From Pyxidicoccus caerfyrddinensis (GTDB lineage: Bacteria; Myxococcota; Myxococcia; Myxococcales; Myxococcaceae): 64,000 nucleotides of DNA. The translations under genes were made by a program, and so were the position numbers. The first letter of the stretch is position 1. Each line of letters starts with the position of its first letter. The notes under the pieces are model-generated. The model did not search any database and was not told the DNA's origin. It was given only the letters and a program-made list of their open reading frames with translations. Location of the stretch: positions 725,033 through 789,032 of the forward strand of contig NZ_JAAIYA010000003.1 in NCBI RefSeq assembly GCF_010894405.1. The letters are read 5' to 3'. Of the stretch, positions 56,196 through 64,000 are shown one piece after another.

Positions 56196-56900
56196 ATGAT
56201 TGACCTGTACTGCAGCCCCACCCCGAACGGCCTGAAGATTCGACTGTTCCTCGAGGAGACCGGCCTTCCTTACCGGCTCGTTCCGGTTCGCCTGTCGGCC
56301 GGGGAGCAGTTCGCTCCGGCGTTCCTCGCCATCTCTCCGAACAACAAGATTCCGGCCATCGTCGACCATGCGCCGCTGCACGGCGAGACGCCGCTGCCGG
56401 TGTTCGAGTCCGGCGCCATCCTGCTCTACCTCGCGGAGAAGTCCGACCAGCTCCTGCCCACGGACGGCCGGGCCCGCTTCGAAGCCACGCAGTGGCTGTT
56501 CTGGCAGGTCGCCGGCCTGGGACCGATGGCGGGGCAGGCGGGCTACTTCCGCGTCTACGCATCCGAGCCCCAGCCCGCCGCCATCGAGCGCTACACGCGG
56601 GAGGTGTCACGGCTCTACGGCGTGCTCGACCGCAGGCTCGAAGGCAGGGACTTCATCGCGGGCGGGGCGTACTCCATCGCGGACCTCGCCTGCTATCCCT
56701 GGGTCGTCCCGCATGCGGCGCACGGGCAGACGCTCTCGGCCTTTCCCAACGTCGAGCGCTGGTTCGAGCGCATCAAGCAGCGGCCCGCCACTCAGCGCGT
56801 CTACGACTCCGTCGAGGACGTGTACACGAAGAAGCAGGACCTGTCCGCCGAGGCCCGCCAGGTTTTGTTCCATCAGGGAGCTGCTCCGGCGGCGCGTTGA
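56196..56900 (+). CDS. Glutathione S-transferase, Ure2p/YfcG-like
   Basis: The 234-residue protein has an N-terminal thioredoxin fold (MIDLYCSPTPNGLKIRLFLEETGLPYRL, SPNNKIPAIVDH, FESGAILLYLAEK) and a C-terminal helical domain with LEGRDFIAGGAYSIADLACYPWV (the SIADxxxYPW motif). The Asn/Pro active region PTPNG is typical of YfcG/YghU. It conjugates or reduces with glutathione. GGAG lies 7 nt before the ATG. Next to an MBL hydrolase. Confidence 0.88.
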   Translation: MIDLYCSPTPNGLKIRLFLEETGLPYRLVPVRLSAGEQFAPAFLAISPNNKIPAIVDHAPLHGETPLPVFESGAILLYLAEKSDQLLPTDGRARFEATQWLFWQVAGLGPMAGQAGYFRVYASEPQPAAIERYTREVSRLYGVLDRRLEGRDFIAGGAYSIADLACYPWVVPHAAHGQTLSAFPNVERWFERIKQRPATQRVYDSVEDVYTKKQDLSAEARQVLFHQGAAPAAR

Positions 56901-56926
56901 AGTTCCCCATTCATCCGAGCCCCATC

Positions 56927-57733
56927 ATGCCTCTCTATCTATGTGAGACCTGCGGCACGCAGTACGCAAAGACGCCCGCGCCTCCCGAGCACTGTCCCGT
57001 ATGCGAGGACGAGCGCCAGTATGTGGGCTGGAACGGCCAGCGGTGGACGACGCATGAGGCCCTCGCGAGGAAGTACACGCTGCGCATCGAGGAGGACGCG
57101 GGCCTGTTGGGCCTCAGCCTGCCGGCGGACTTCGCCATTCCCCAGCGGGCGCTGCACCTGCCGACGGACGCGGGCAATGTGCTCTGGGAGTGCATCAGCC
57201 TCGTCACGGATGAGGCGGTCTGCGCGCTGAAGGCGCGCGGGGGGGTGGACCGAATGGTCATCTCGCATCCGCACTTCTACACATCGATGGTGGAGTGGAG
57301 CGAAGCGCTGGGCGGCGTGCCCATCCTGCTGCACGAAGCCGACAGGGAATGGGTGCGCAGGCCGTCGGCGAGCATCCGGTTCTGGAGTGGGGACGTGCTC
57401 CGGCTCTCGGAGGACGTCACGCTCATCCGCTGCGGCGGACACTTCCCGGGCAGCACCGCGCTCCATTGGAAGCGGGGACCGCGCGCTGGCGGAGCGCTGT
57501 TCCCCGGCGACGCGTTGCAGGTCGTCTCCGACCGGCGCCACGTCACGTTCATGTACAGCTATCCCAACTTCATCCCGATGAAGCCGAGCGACGTGCGGAG
57601 CATGCGCGAGCGCCTGCGCTCCTACGACTTCGAGGACGTGTTCGGCTACACCTGGGGGCGCAACATCCTCGGCGGCGGGCGAGCGGCCGTGGAGACCTCC
57701 TTCGAGCGCTACCTGTCCGCGGTCTCTGGCTGA
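56927..57733 (+). CDS. MBL-fold hydrolase with N-terminal zinc ribbon
   Basis: The 268-residue protein starts with LYLCETCGTQYAKTPAPPEHCPVCEDE, a rubredoxin-like C-x2-C...C-x2-C zinc ribbon. The MBL part has VISHPHFYTSMVEW (altered HxHxDH), RCGGHFPGSTALHW and LFPGDALQVVSDRRH. The missing first motif residues suggest altered metal binding. Similar proteins are annotated as MBL-fold metallohydrolases. It may be co-transcribed with the GST, 26 bp upstream. Confidence 0.8.
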   Translation: MPLYLCETCGTQYAKTPAPPEHCPVCEDERQYVGWNGQRWTTHEALARKYTLRIEEDAGLLGLSLPADFAIPQRALHLPTDAGNVLWECISLVTDEAVCALKARGGVDRMVISHPHFYTSMVEWSEALGGVPILLHEADREWVRRPSASIRFWSGDVLRLSEDVTLIRCGGHFPGSTALHWKRGPRAGGALFPGDALQVVSDRRHVTFMYSYPNFIPMKPSDVRSMRERLRSYDFEDVFGYTWGRNILGGGRAAVETSFERYLSAVSG

Positions 57734-58158
57734 GACGCAGTTGCGGTACGGGGGGCAGGGGAGGGGCTCGTTCCGTCGCGAGCCCGACCACCGGGCGCCT
57801 CCAACTCAGACCCCGAACGTTCCTGGCGCGGGGCCTTTGCTTGCCAAGGCCGCGCCGGAGCCATACCCAGGCCCGAAAGGTCGCGGCGCGCGGAGCCAGG
57901 GTGCCCGCGTGCTTCCATGGACTCCGGGGCGCTGTCAGGCACCGGTGCTCTTCGGCGACCCTCGTGAGCGATGGGACTCCGATACGCTTCACAGAAGGCG
58001 GAATTGGCGGCCAGTCTCACCTCGGCGTCCGGTAGCCCCTCTGTGCGCCCCCCTTGGACGCTGGCGGGCCGTGGCCCTCGAGGGGTGCGCGGCCCCCCGC
58101 CGCCTGACTGCGCGCGCACTCCTTGCCTGTGGGGCGGCCTCTATGGCCCAGCCGGTGA
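57734..58158. other. No gene recognised
   Basis: The region is GC-rich with stops in all frames or unlike protein composition. It may hold decayed 5' parts of the TPR relic that follows, but I could not align it. Confidence 0.5.
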
Positions 58159-58368
58159 CTCCCCGTCTTCGAGCAACTGGGGCTATGCGGCGACCTGATC
58201 GTCGGACGTGCGAAGCTGGCTACTCTCTACCTTGCCCGCAATCAACCCGGAGACCATGCGCTCGCCACCGAGTTGCTGAAAGCCGCACTCCGCGAAGCAC
58301 GGGACATGCGCCTGCCCGACGCAGACCAGATCATTGCACTCATGAAACAACGTGGGATTGATGAGTAG
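58159..58368 (+). pseudogene. C-terminal remnant of a TPR protein
   Basis: An open frame without start runs LPVFEQLGLCGDLIVGRAKL and later LYLARNQPGDHALATELLKA, ALREARDMRLPDADQIIALM and KQRGIDE, then stops. This is the end of a tetratricopeptide protein. Upstream sequence is interrupted by a stop. Confidence 0.6.
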
Positions 58369-58422
58369 CGCGTGGTTTCTGGCTTGTCCGGCGACTCAAC
58401 ACCCGTGCCATCGTCCCAAGCC

Positions 58423-58506
58423 ATGGCCCCCACTGATTGCTCCATCCAGGGACTCACGAGCCGGCTCGCCATCACTGACTCGGATGAGGACGGGCTCTCT
58501 CCCTGA
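58423..58506 (+). pseudogene. N-terminal relic of an alpha/beta hydrolase (first copy)
   Basis: The ATG at 58423 starts MAPTDCSIQGLTSRLAITDS, stopping after 27 codons. It resembles the start of the hydrolase relic at 59869 (MAPTHRTIQGPAGRLAVTDS). It is therefore a decayed duplicate. Confidence 0.55.
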
Positions 58507-58537
58507 GCAGAAGCGCGCACCATCCCAGAGCGCGCCG

Positions 58538-59688
58538 CTACTCATCGTCATAGGGCCAGAAGCGGGTGCGTCGTCGTTCGGGCACTGCGCCGCTCCCCGG
58601 GCCCACGGGGACACTCAGCGCCCGTACCAGTCCGACGAGCCACTCGTGGGGTGGCTCGAATGTCCGCGCGGGGTGGAAGCCATCCTCATCCTCCACGACA
58701 CTGCTCGGGCCTTCGTCATTCTCGAAGCGGCGCATCAGCTCCTCACGAGGAATGGCCGGAAGCAGCTCCAGGAACTGGGGCGCGGGAAGCGGCTTGGGCG
58801 CGGGCTTGAAGAGCTTCTGCTTCAGGGCTTCGAGCGGCCCGGAGGGCTCCGCATGAATCACCCCCTCGACGCCGACCCGGACCGGCGCTTCCGCCCACGG
58901 CGACACCGCAGCCGAGAAGAGCGCATCCAGCGTGTCGCCGGCCTTCGCCCTGCTGACTCCCGCCTCCTGCACGGCCCGCAGCCACGCCTTGGGGGAGGGT
59001 GAGCCAAAGCCCACGCCGCAGTCCTCCGTCGACAGAATCAGCTCGAAGTACGAGCCCTCGTCGGTGCGGTCGGGTATCCACAGCAACTGCTCCCCGAGCC
59101 GCCACGCGGACCAGCAGGTGGCGTCATCCCCGCACCAGAGCTGCCATTCCCCCCTCGCCGCCTGGGGCACCAGGCCCTTCAGCCATGCGGAGACGATGGC
59201 GCGGGCCCGCTCGACGGGAAGGTCCCGCTTGCGGAGCTCCTCCAGTATCCGCGCGGCCCGCGCATCCACCTGCGCGGGCCGGGTGGGCAACCAGCGCGGC
59301 GCATCGGGCATCCAGGCCGGGCGATTGAGGGCCCGGCCATCCGCCGCGAGCCGGACGGGCTCCAGCCACTCACGTGTACTCACGTCGTACACCTCGAGCC
59401 GGCCACCCTCGACGTCGAGGATGAACCACGTGAGGAACTGAGTCCCGCTGTGCTCGTCGTCCTGCGTGAACCAGGGCGCCAGCCGCTATCGAGCGCCTCG
59501 CGCGTCGGCAGTTTGCGCCAGCCCCAGGGAGCGGAAACAAACGCTTTCGCGACACCCTTCGCTCCGCCATGGCGGCGCAGGAGGCGCAGGAGGAAGACGC
59601 CCAGCATCTCGGGAACACCGTCGTCGGAGACCTCGATACCTCGCCACCGGTCCCGGGTTCCCACCGCGAGAATCGCTGGTTCGCTCAT
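58538..59688 (-). pseudogene. Frameshifted hypothetical gene
   Basis: The N-terminus from 59688 (MSEPAILAVGTRDRWRGIEV, PEMLGVFLLRLLRRHGG) breaks at about 59471-59480 in a GGGCGCC context. A one-base shift restores WFTQDDEHSGTQFLTWFILD and DVEGGRLEVYDVSTREWLEP, continuous with the rest (WQLWCGDDATCWSAWRLGEQ, LLWIPDRTDEGSYFELILST). The unbroken protein would be about 383 residues. It matches no family I know. A sequencing error is possible. Confidence 0.6.
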
Positions 59689-59868
59689 GCCCGGACTCTC
59701 TCATGACCCGAGCACGGCAATGACAGGAGTGTGGCCAGCACGTCCCTCGCGCCACACGCCAGCGGCCGGCGCTGGCGCTTCGGAAGCGAGGAGCAGACTG
59801 GTGGCAGCTCACCACTCGGACGTCCGCGGTTGCACGGTGAACCGCGAGCTTCTGGCATGGTGGCGCCC

Positions 59869-60051
59869 ATGGCACCCACCCACCGCACCATCCAGGGCCC
59901 CGCGGGCCGGCTCGCCGTCACCGACTCCGGTGAGGGCGGGCTCCCCGTCCTCTTCGTCAACAGCAACGCCGGCAGGCGCGAGCAGTGGGCCGCTCAGCAG
60001 GCACACCTGAAGCAGCGCTCCGTGTCCTTCGACCTGCGCGGCATGGGTGAC
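59869..60051 (+). pseudogene. Alpha/beta hydrolase cut by an IS630 fragment
   Basis: The frame from 59869 encodes MAPTHRTIQGPAGRLAVTDS, GEGGLPVLFVNSNAGRREQW, and SVSFDLRGMGD, the start of an alpha/beta hydrolase (oxyanion region FVNSNAG). It stops being homologous exactly at the 47-bp repeat. The nucleophile and the rest are missing. Confidence 0.7.
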
Positions 60052-60098
60052 GAGCATAGGCGGCATGGGAGCCCAGTTGCGTGCGAGGGCCGGGGTAG
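60052..60098. repeat. 47-bp direct repeat, copy 1
   Basis: An identical 47-bp sequence (begins GAGCATAGGCGGCATGGGAG, ends CGAGGGCCGGGGTAG) occurs again at 63702-63748, in the same orientation. It sits between the broken hydrolase and an IS630 fragment. Confidence 0.85.
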
Positions 60099-60410
60099 CT
60101 GTTGCTGGTGCTCGACAGGGCCAGCTGCCACACCGCCCAGAAGTCTCAGCGGCTCGCCGCGCGTCTCGGTACCCACCTGGTGCTGCTGCCCAAGCAGCGC
60201 TCGGAACTCAACTGCATGGACCACCTCTGGCGTCCACTCAAGCAGCGCGTGTCCGCCAACCGGCAGTACCCTACGGTGCAGCAGCATGTCGATGCCGCCA
60301 TCCAGTGGGTGTTGGGCCTGTCGCCCCAGGATGCCCTCCGCAAGGCAGGCTGCCTGGCCGAGGGCTTCTGGCTGCGTGATTTGTTAGAGAACTTCTGGCG
60401 GCCTACTTAG
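60099..60410 (+). pseudogene. IS630-family transposase fragment (C-terminal)
   Basis: The frame encodes LVLDRASCHTAQKSQRLA, then LVLLPKQRSELNCMDHLWRP (the DDE late motifs: D and E of LPxxSPELNPIEHLW) and ends GFWLRDLLENFWRPT. N-terminal domains are missing. It lies directly after the 47-bp repeat. Confidence 0.75.
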
Positions 60411-60442
60411 GATAAAGTGCCCGGCCCCCCGAGTGACACGTG

Positions 60443-61123
60443 ATGGACTTGGCCATGAGCATTGATACGAAGGCTGTACTGAACGAGATCGATGGCGTAC
60501 TCGGCGAATGGACCGCCCTCCGCAGTAGGTCGCAGTATGACGACTGCTCGGATCTCCCCCCGGCGGATATCGCTAGCGTGGGCAGCCAGCTCGCCGCGTG
60601 CATCGAACGCATGGCTCCCCCCGGCAGTATTTACCGCCGTATCCTCGCCGACTACCTCAAGAAGTACGACTTCACGAACGTCTTTGGTATTCCGAACCTC
60701 AAGGGCGCCCTTGACGGCCTCCGAGCCGACATCGCGGCCGGCCGGCATCGGAGCTTTGAAGAGCTTGTTCACGCGGAGCTGTTCGCGGATCTGCTCGACG
60801 CCGCCGCTCACCTACTTGAGGAAGGCTGGAAGGACCCGGCTGCGGTCACCGCAGGGGCCGTTCTTGAGGAGCATCTCCGAAAGCTCGCACTGAAGACCGG
60901 CATCGCCGTCGAAGCCCAGAACGGGAAGCCCAAGAAGGCTGACTTTCTGAACGCTGAGCTTGCTGGCGCGGATGTCTACTCGAAGCTCGACCAGAAGAAC
61001 GTCACCGCATGGCTTGGCCTGCGAAACAGCGCGGCGCATGGAAAGTACACCGAGTACACGAAGGAGCAGGTGAGCCTCCTCATCCAGTCCCTCCGCGACT
61101 TCGTGACCCGTCATCCGGCATAG
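60443..61123 (+). CDS. HEPN-motif protein of unknown function
   Basis: The protein (226 residues from ATG 60443; also possible 60440 or 60455) is largely alpha-helical. The C-terminal part WLGLRNSAAHGKYTEYTKEQ has the HEPN RxxxxH motif (Arg, then His 5 residues later), typical of RNase-type toxins and defence proteins. A middle segment AVLEEHLRKLALKTGI is also typical of such domains. Codon use is less GC3-rich than in the main genome. It lies between IS fragments and recombinases. Whether it cuts RNA is inference. Confidence 0.7.
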   Translation: MDLAMSIDTKAVLNEIDGVLGEWTALRSRSQYDDCSDLPPADIASVGSQLAACIERMAPPGSIYRRILADYLKKYDFTNVFGIPNLKGALDGLRADIAAGRHRSFEELVHAELFADLLDAAAHLLEEGWKDPAAVTAGAVLEEHLRKLALKTGIAVEAQNGKPKKADFLNAELAGADVYSKLDQKNVTAWLGLRNSAAHGKYTEYTKEQVSLLIQSLRDFVTRHPA

Positions 61124-61264
61124 GTCGCAAGCACGCTGAGATGTCTGCGCGGCAAGAATCGGTCGTTTCCGGCCAGGGGCGAGCTCGCTGCGTAACGATG
61201 TGGATTCACGCCCTCCCTCCTCTGGTGGCGTCCGGGCGTTTTCGGCCACCTGGGGCCATCAAGG

Positions 61265-61930
61265 TCAAGGGAGCGTGATTCTGGTTCGCACTCTTCTGCT
61301 GACCTTTGCTGACCGCTCCTTCAGGTGCCCGTTCTCTTCAAAGAGGATCTTCTCTTCGTGGGCATCGAAGTACGCATCGCGTCTACCGACGGTGCACTTC
61401 AGCAAGTCATCCGCCAGCACATCAGCGAGGTCCCTGAACGCCTCGCTGCGAATCTCCCTGCGATCTCCTTCTGCATCGGCCGCGACGGAAGCGGGGACGG
61501 CGAAGTAACCATTCGGCGAGTAGTCCACCACTACACCCCGGAGTCCCTCGATCTTGCGAGCTTGATTCGCAACGTTGGGATCGCGCTCAGTCCAGCGATT
61601 CTTCGCCTGGATCGGTAAGAGCTTTCGACCAATGGTTCCGCCATCGGCATCGCGCACTTCGATTTCAAGGATCGAGTCTGCGCCTATGCGCTTCTCGGCT
61701 GCGCCTTTGCCCCGGCCTCGCAGCTTCCAGGCTGAGGTGGCCCAGGTCACCTCTCCGGCCTGCGTCATCACAGAACCATTGACGTTGACCATGATCTGCT
61801 CGTTGAGGGCGCCAGTAACGCTGTCCTCGTCGCGCGCGTGAAACCGGTAGCGGGACGCAGCATCGCGTACCGCAGAACGGTACTGGTCACGGATCTTCGC
61901 CGCGACCTTCGGTGGGAGAAGGTCCTCCAT
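61265..61930 (-). CDS. PD-(D/E)XK-like nuclease candidate
   Basis: The 221-residue protein has RFHARDEDSVTGALNEQIM near residue 30 and GADSILEIEVRD (Asp85) followed by LLPIQAKNRW (Gln108-x-Lys110). The spacing is that of PD-(D/E)XK endonucleases, with Gln replacing the usual Glu. It has no other recognised domain. It converges with the HEPN gene (141 bp apart). It overlaps the end of a resolvase fragment by 44 bp. Confidence 0.6.
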   Translation of the reverse strand: MEDLLPPKVAAKIRDQYRSAVRDAASRYRFHARDEDSVTGALNEQIMVNVNGSVMTQAGEVTWATSAWKLRGRGKGAAEKRIGADSILEIEVRDADGGTIGRKLLPIQAKNRWTERDPNVANQARKIEGLRGVVVDYSPNGYFAVPASVAADAEGDRREIRSEAFRDLADVLADDLLKCTVGRRDAYFDAHEEKILFEENGHLKERSAKVSRRVRTRITLP

Positions 61931-62201
61931 CCCATCCTTTTACACCGGCCTGTGCGAGGTGTCGCCGCAACGTGGTTCGCTTCACGCCCTTCTGGCGAGC
62001 GGCCTCCGCGACCGGCACCCCGGACGCTACCAGGTCGGCAGCGGCCCGCACGAGGACTGGAGACGCCGGCGGCCGCCCCAGGCGCTTGCCCTGGGCCCGG
62101 GCGCGCTCCAGGCCGGCCTTGGTGCGCGCGATGAGCCGGTATCGCTCCTGCTCTGCGCTCCAGCCGGAGAGCGCCACCAGGAGGGAACGCACGGGCCCCA
62201 A
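61887..62201 (-). pseudogene. Truncated serine recombinase (C-terminal part)
   Basis: The frame encodes GPVRSLLVALSGWSAEQERY, RLIARTKAGLERARAQGKRL and GRPPASPVL with a C-terminal HTH (GVPVAEAARQKGVKRTTLRR). The catalytic N-terminal domain with the active Ser is missing. Start is a TTG by default. It is a decayed resolvase/invertase. Confidence 0.65.
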
Positions 62202-62214
62202 TGATGGCTAGGCC

Positions 62215-62466
62215 CTACCGGCGCCTCATGGGACGCAGGTCAACCGACCTCTTGAGGTCGCCCGACGCCCTGTCGAAGACGTGTTCGGCAGTCGCGTGCC
62301 GTACCCTGACCGGACCGCGAATGGTCAGCGTCGTCGCGCCTTCAACCAGGTCAGCGTAGAGGCCCCCTTCGACATACCCCCGGAACCGCTTGACGGCGTC
62401 GGTGACACTGGAGGCAAGGAGAGTCCTTTGGAGCCGACCGCATACGCACGTGAATTGCTCGCTCAT
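62215..62466 (-). CDS. Small hypothetical protein
   Basis: The 83-residue frame from ATG 62466 starts MSEQFTCVCGRLQRTLLASS and ends RSVDLRPMRRR. CVCGRL suggests a lost or partial metal-binding Cys pair. No family recognised. Confidence 0.4.
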   Translation of the reverse strand: MSEQFTCVCGRLQRTLLASSVTDAVKRFRGYVEGGLYADLVEGATTLTIRGPVRVRHATAEHVFDRASGDLKRSVDLRPMRRR

Positions 62467-62518
62467 GGCTGACCGAGGATAGCCGCCACCCCTGACTCGC
62501 CCCTGTCCCGGAAGTAGG

Positions 62519-63160
62519 CTACTTGGCCGCCCCCTGCTGCCGCTCCTCGTCCGCAGGGCGCCGGCCGGGCTGGGCGGCCCCAACTTTTTGGGCCAGGGAG
62601 CGCTGCACCGTGGAGCGCGACACCTTCAGGGCGATGGCGATCTCCCGGATGGTCCGCCCCTGGTTGCGCAGGGCCTCCAGCTTCACCAGGTCGGCCCCGG
62701 TGAAGCGCGAGGGCCTTCCCCAGCCCTTGCCCTCGGCCTCCACCCGCTCCCGGGCGGCGGCGATGCGCTCGTTGATAGCCAGCCGCTCCATCTTCGCCGC
62801 CCAGGACATCACGGCGAGGATGACCTCGGCCGCTGGACCATCCAGAAAGAATCCATCAGCGATGCTGATGACCTCAACGCCGGCCGACCGCAGCTCCTCG
62901 ATCAGCTCGAAGGTGTCGCGGATGCCGGAGCGGGTCAGCCGGTCCAGGCGGAAGACGTAGAGCCTGTGCACGTGCCCGGCCCTGGCATCGGCCCGGAGGC
63001 GGTCCATCTCCGGACGGGCCATGGTCTTTCCGCTGCGCTTCTCCGCGTACCAGGCACCGATAGTATCCCCTCGAGCCGCAGCGGCCCGCTCGATGGCGGA
63101 CCGCTGCGTGGGGAAGTCCTGGGTCTTGGAGCTGACTCGAAGGTAGGCGACGGCGGTCAT
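62519..63160 (-). CDS. Serine recombinase (resolvase/invertase)
   Basis: The 213-residue protein is complete: catalytic Ser10 in YLRVSSKTQD, YVFRLDRLTRSGIRDTF (conserved Arg residues), LIEELRSAGVEVISIADGF, and ERIAAARERVEAEGKGWGRP. A C-terminal HTH has GRTIREIAIALKVSRSTVQR. It may act on the 47-bp repeats or on a transposon res site; that is inference. It is between the IS fragments. Confidence 0.88.
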   Translation of the reverse strand: MTAVAYLRVSSKTQDFPTQRSAIERAAAARGDTIGAWYAEKRSGKTMARPEMDRLRADARAGHVHRLYVFRLDRLTRSGIRDTFELIEELRSAGVEVISIADGFFLDGPAAEVILAVMSWAAKMERLAINERIAAARERVEAEGKGWGRPSRFTGADLVKLEALRNQGRTIREIAIALKVSRSTVQRSLAQKVGAAQPGRRPADEERQQGAAK

Positions 63161-63244
63161 GCCGCACAGACGGCGATTTCGCCTTCCGAATCCGGGGGTC
63201 GGGCCCGGTGTCAGATTTCACGATGCAGTAGCGGCGAAGACCTC

Positions 63245-63484
63245 CTACTCGCACTCGGTCGTGAACAGGGTCCCGACTTGCTTGATGCGACACGTAGGCG
63301 TGCTCCCGTCTGACCGAACGCACTTGCGCGTGTCCTGGGTGAAGATCGGCCACTTCTCGTTGAAGCCAGACGTGGTGGGCACCTTCCGAAGGCTCCACGA
63401 CGGCTCCAGGTTGCCAGGCGGCAGCCTGGGGCCTCGAACGCACTGCACGATCCGCCCCTTGCTCTCGTAGCCTCCTGCCACCAT
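63245..63484 (-). CDS. Small hypothetical protein
   Basis: A 79-residue frame with four Cys (QCVRGP, KCVRSDGST, CRIKQVG, ECE). It ends at TTECE. It starts 37 bp from the IS630 fragment's stop, so it may be a truncated larger protein. No family recognised. Confidence 0.35.
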   Translation of the reverse strand: MVAGGYESKGRIVQCVRGPRLPPGNLEPSWSLRKVPTTSGFNEKWPIFTQDTRKCVRSDGSTPTCRIKQVGTLFTTECE

Positions 63485-63520
63485 CCGAACTAGTACCTCA
63501 GCACAGAGGTTTTGAAGGGT

Positions 63521-63701
63521 TCAGGCGGCAGCGGCGAGCGCCGCCTGCGCTTGGGGATACGCCCGCCCGAGTTTGGTGCGGGCGTTCTCGACAGTGAAGC
63601 GCCAGCGGACGCGAGCACGCTCCTTGTTTCGCGTCCGCTCCCAGCGGGCCACCTCCCGCTTGAGTGTGGCCTTATCGGGAATGCGCCTGTCGAGGCACTG
63701 G
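63521..63701 (-). pseudogene. IS630-family transposase fragment (C-terminal, second)
   Basis: The minus strand encodes CLDRRIPDKATLKREVARWE and RTRNKERARVRWRFTVENAR, then TKLGRAYPQAQAALAAAA, the typical C-terminus of IS630-like transposases. Upstream it meets the 47-bp repeat. It is a different IS630 subgroup from the fragment at 60099. Confidence 0.7.
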
Positions 63702-63748
63702 GAGCATAGGCGGCATGGGAGCCCAGTTGCGTGCGAGGGCCGGGGTAG
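63702..63748. repeat. 47-bp direct repeat, copy 2
   Basis: Identical to 60052-60098 over all 47 bp and in the same orientation. It flanks the interval containing the HEPN gene, nuclease candidate and recombinases. Confidence 0.85.
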
Positions 63749-63899
63749 GTGGTGGGCCAGGAGGGTCTTGCGACATGCCCTGGACGGAGAAGGAGGCCCC
63801 CCAAGGAGGCCTGCACGTCGCGCTCCAGGCGCACCACTGCCTTGCGCGGGCGACCGGTTGCCGCGAGCTGCTCGAGAGGGTGCGACCCTCAGCCGAGAG

Positions 63900-64000
63900 T
63901 TACTCCCAGAGAGCCAGCTGCGGTGGCCCCAGCGCCGGAGCCAGGCGCGGCGGCTGCTCGGGCAGCTGAAGGTGACGGAGAATGCGCCGGATGACGGCGC
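63900..64000 (-). pseudogene. IS91-family transposase C-terminus (cut by window edge)
   Basis: The frame runs from the edge to a TAA at 63900-63902: AVIRRILRHLQLPEQPPRLA and PALGPPQLALWE. This is the typical IS91 end (I..IL.HLGLP..PP..APA). It may be the missing tail of the same element whose earlier part is at 55436-55600. Between 63749 and 63899 no gene is recognised. Confidence 0.6.

Noticed and set aside
60052..63748. A clean integrative element with attL/attR
   Set aside because: Joining the outer flanks does not restore the broken hydrolase, and both repeats adjoin IS630 fragments, so the att interpretation is only a hypothesis.

Overview
The window is very GC-rich and packed with genes typical of a myxobacterium (Myxococcaceae such as Myxococcus, Corallococcus or Pyxidicoccus). 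The evidence is a three-gene cluster matching the A-motility (gliding) motor genes aglR-aglQ-aglS, long histidine kinases with PAS/GAF domains, many lipoproteins, a secreted thermolysin-like protease, a beta-helix lipoprotein and a queuosine gene pair. Genus-level placement is inference.

Layout. 1-2.3 kb holds GreB (cut at the edge), a periplasmic metallo-beta-lactamase-fold protein and a methyltransferase. 2.4-10.8 kb is one plus-strand operon of five lipoproteins (VWA, ASH/PKD, Cys-rich/PPC, six-IPT, Cys-rich). Its members are joined by ATGA/GTGA overlaps, and it carries two short in-frame or frame-preserving tandem duplications at gene junctions. 10.9-14.7 kb holds a small secreted basic/acidic repeat protein, an overlapping trio (SDR, FolB-cupin fusion, SDR) and the queuosine-precursor transporter YhhQ. 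14.7-23.1 kb is all minus strand: a propeller lipoprotein, an operon of PHA synthase PhaE-PhaC and an alpha/beta hydrolase, a Uma2 protein, a membrane M23 peptidase, an SDR, a TPM protein and QueD.

23.5-29.2 kb holds a beta-helix lipoprotein and a kinase pair in which the first protein has a phospho-acceptor domain but no ATPase domain. 29.2-32.2 kb holds a PEP-mutase-like enzyme and an alkylation-repair operon (Ada/AlkA fusion plus Ogt). 32.2-35.4 kb holds an MshEN protein and aglRQS, with an intrinsic terminator-like hairpin between aglR and aglQ. 35.4-39.7 kb holds Gph, an AraC regulator, two small cytoplasmic proteins and a membrane histidine kinase. 40-44.3 kb is a TPR lipoprotein / HupE-like / DUF4331 / small lipoprotein cluster, a plausible uncharacterised system. 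44.4-54.9 kb holds a TM2 protein, a MASE1 hybrid kinase, small proteins, a TetR/desaturase pair with twin operators, a hemolysin-III-like protein, a transglycosylase-like protein, an M4 protease and a ferritin-like lipoprotein.

55-64 kb differs from the rest. It is a scrap zone of broken genes, IS91 and IS630 transposase fragments, two serine recombinases (one truncated), two copies of a 47-bp direct repeat, and two intact foreign-looking genes. One of these is a HEPN-motif protein and the other a PD-(D/E)XK-like nuclease candidate, which makes this the most likely place for an undescribed defence module. No tRNA, rRNA or CRISPR array was seen.
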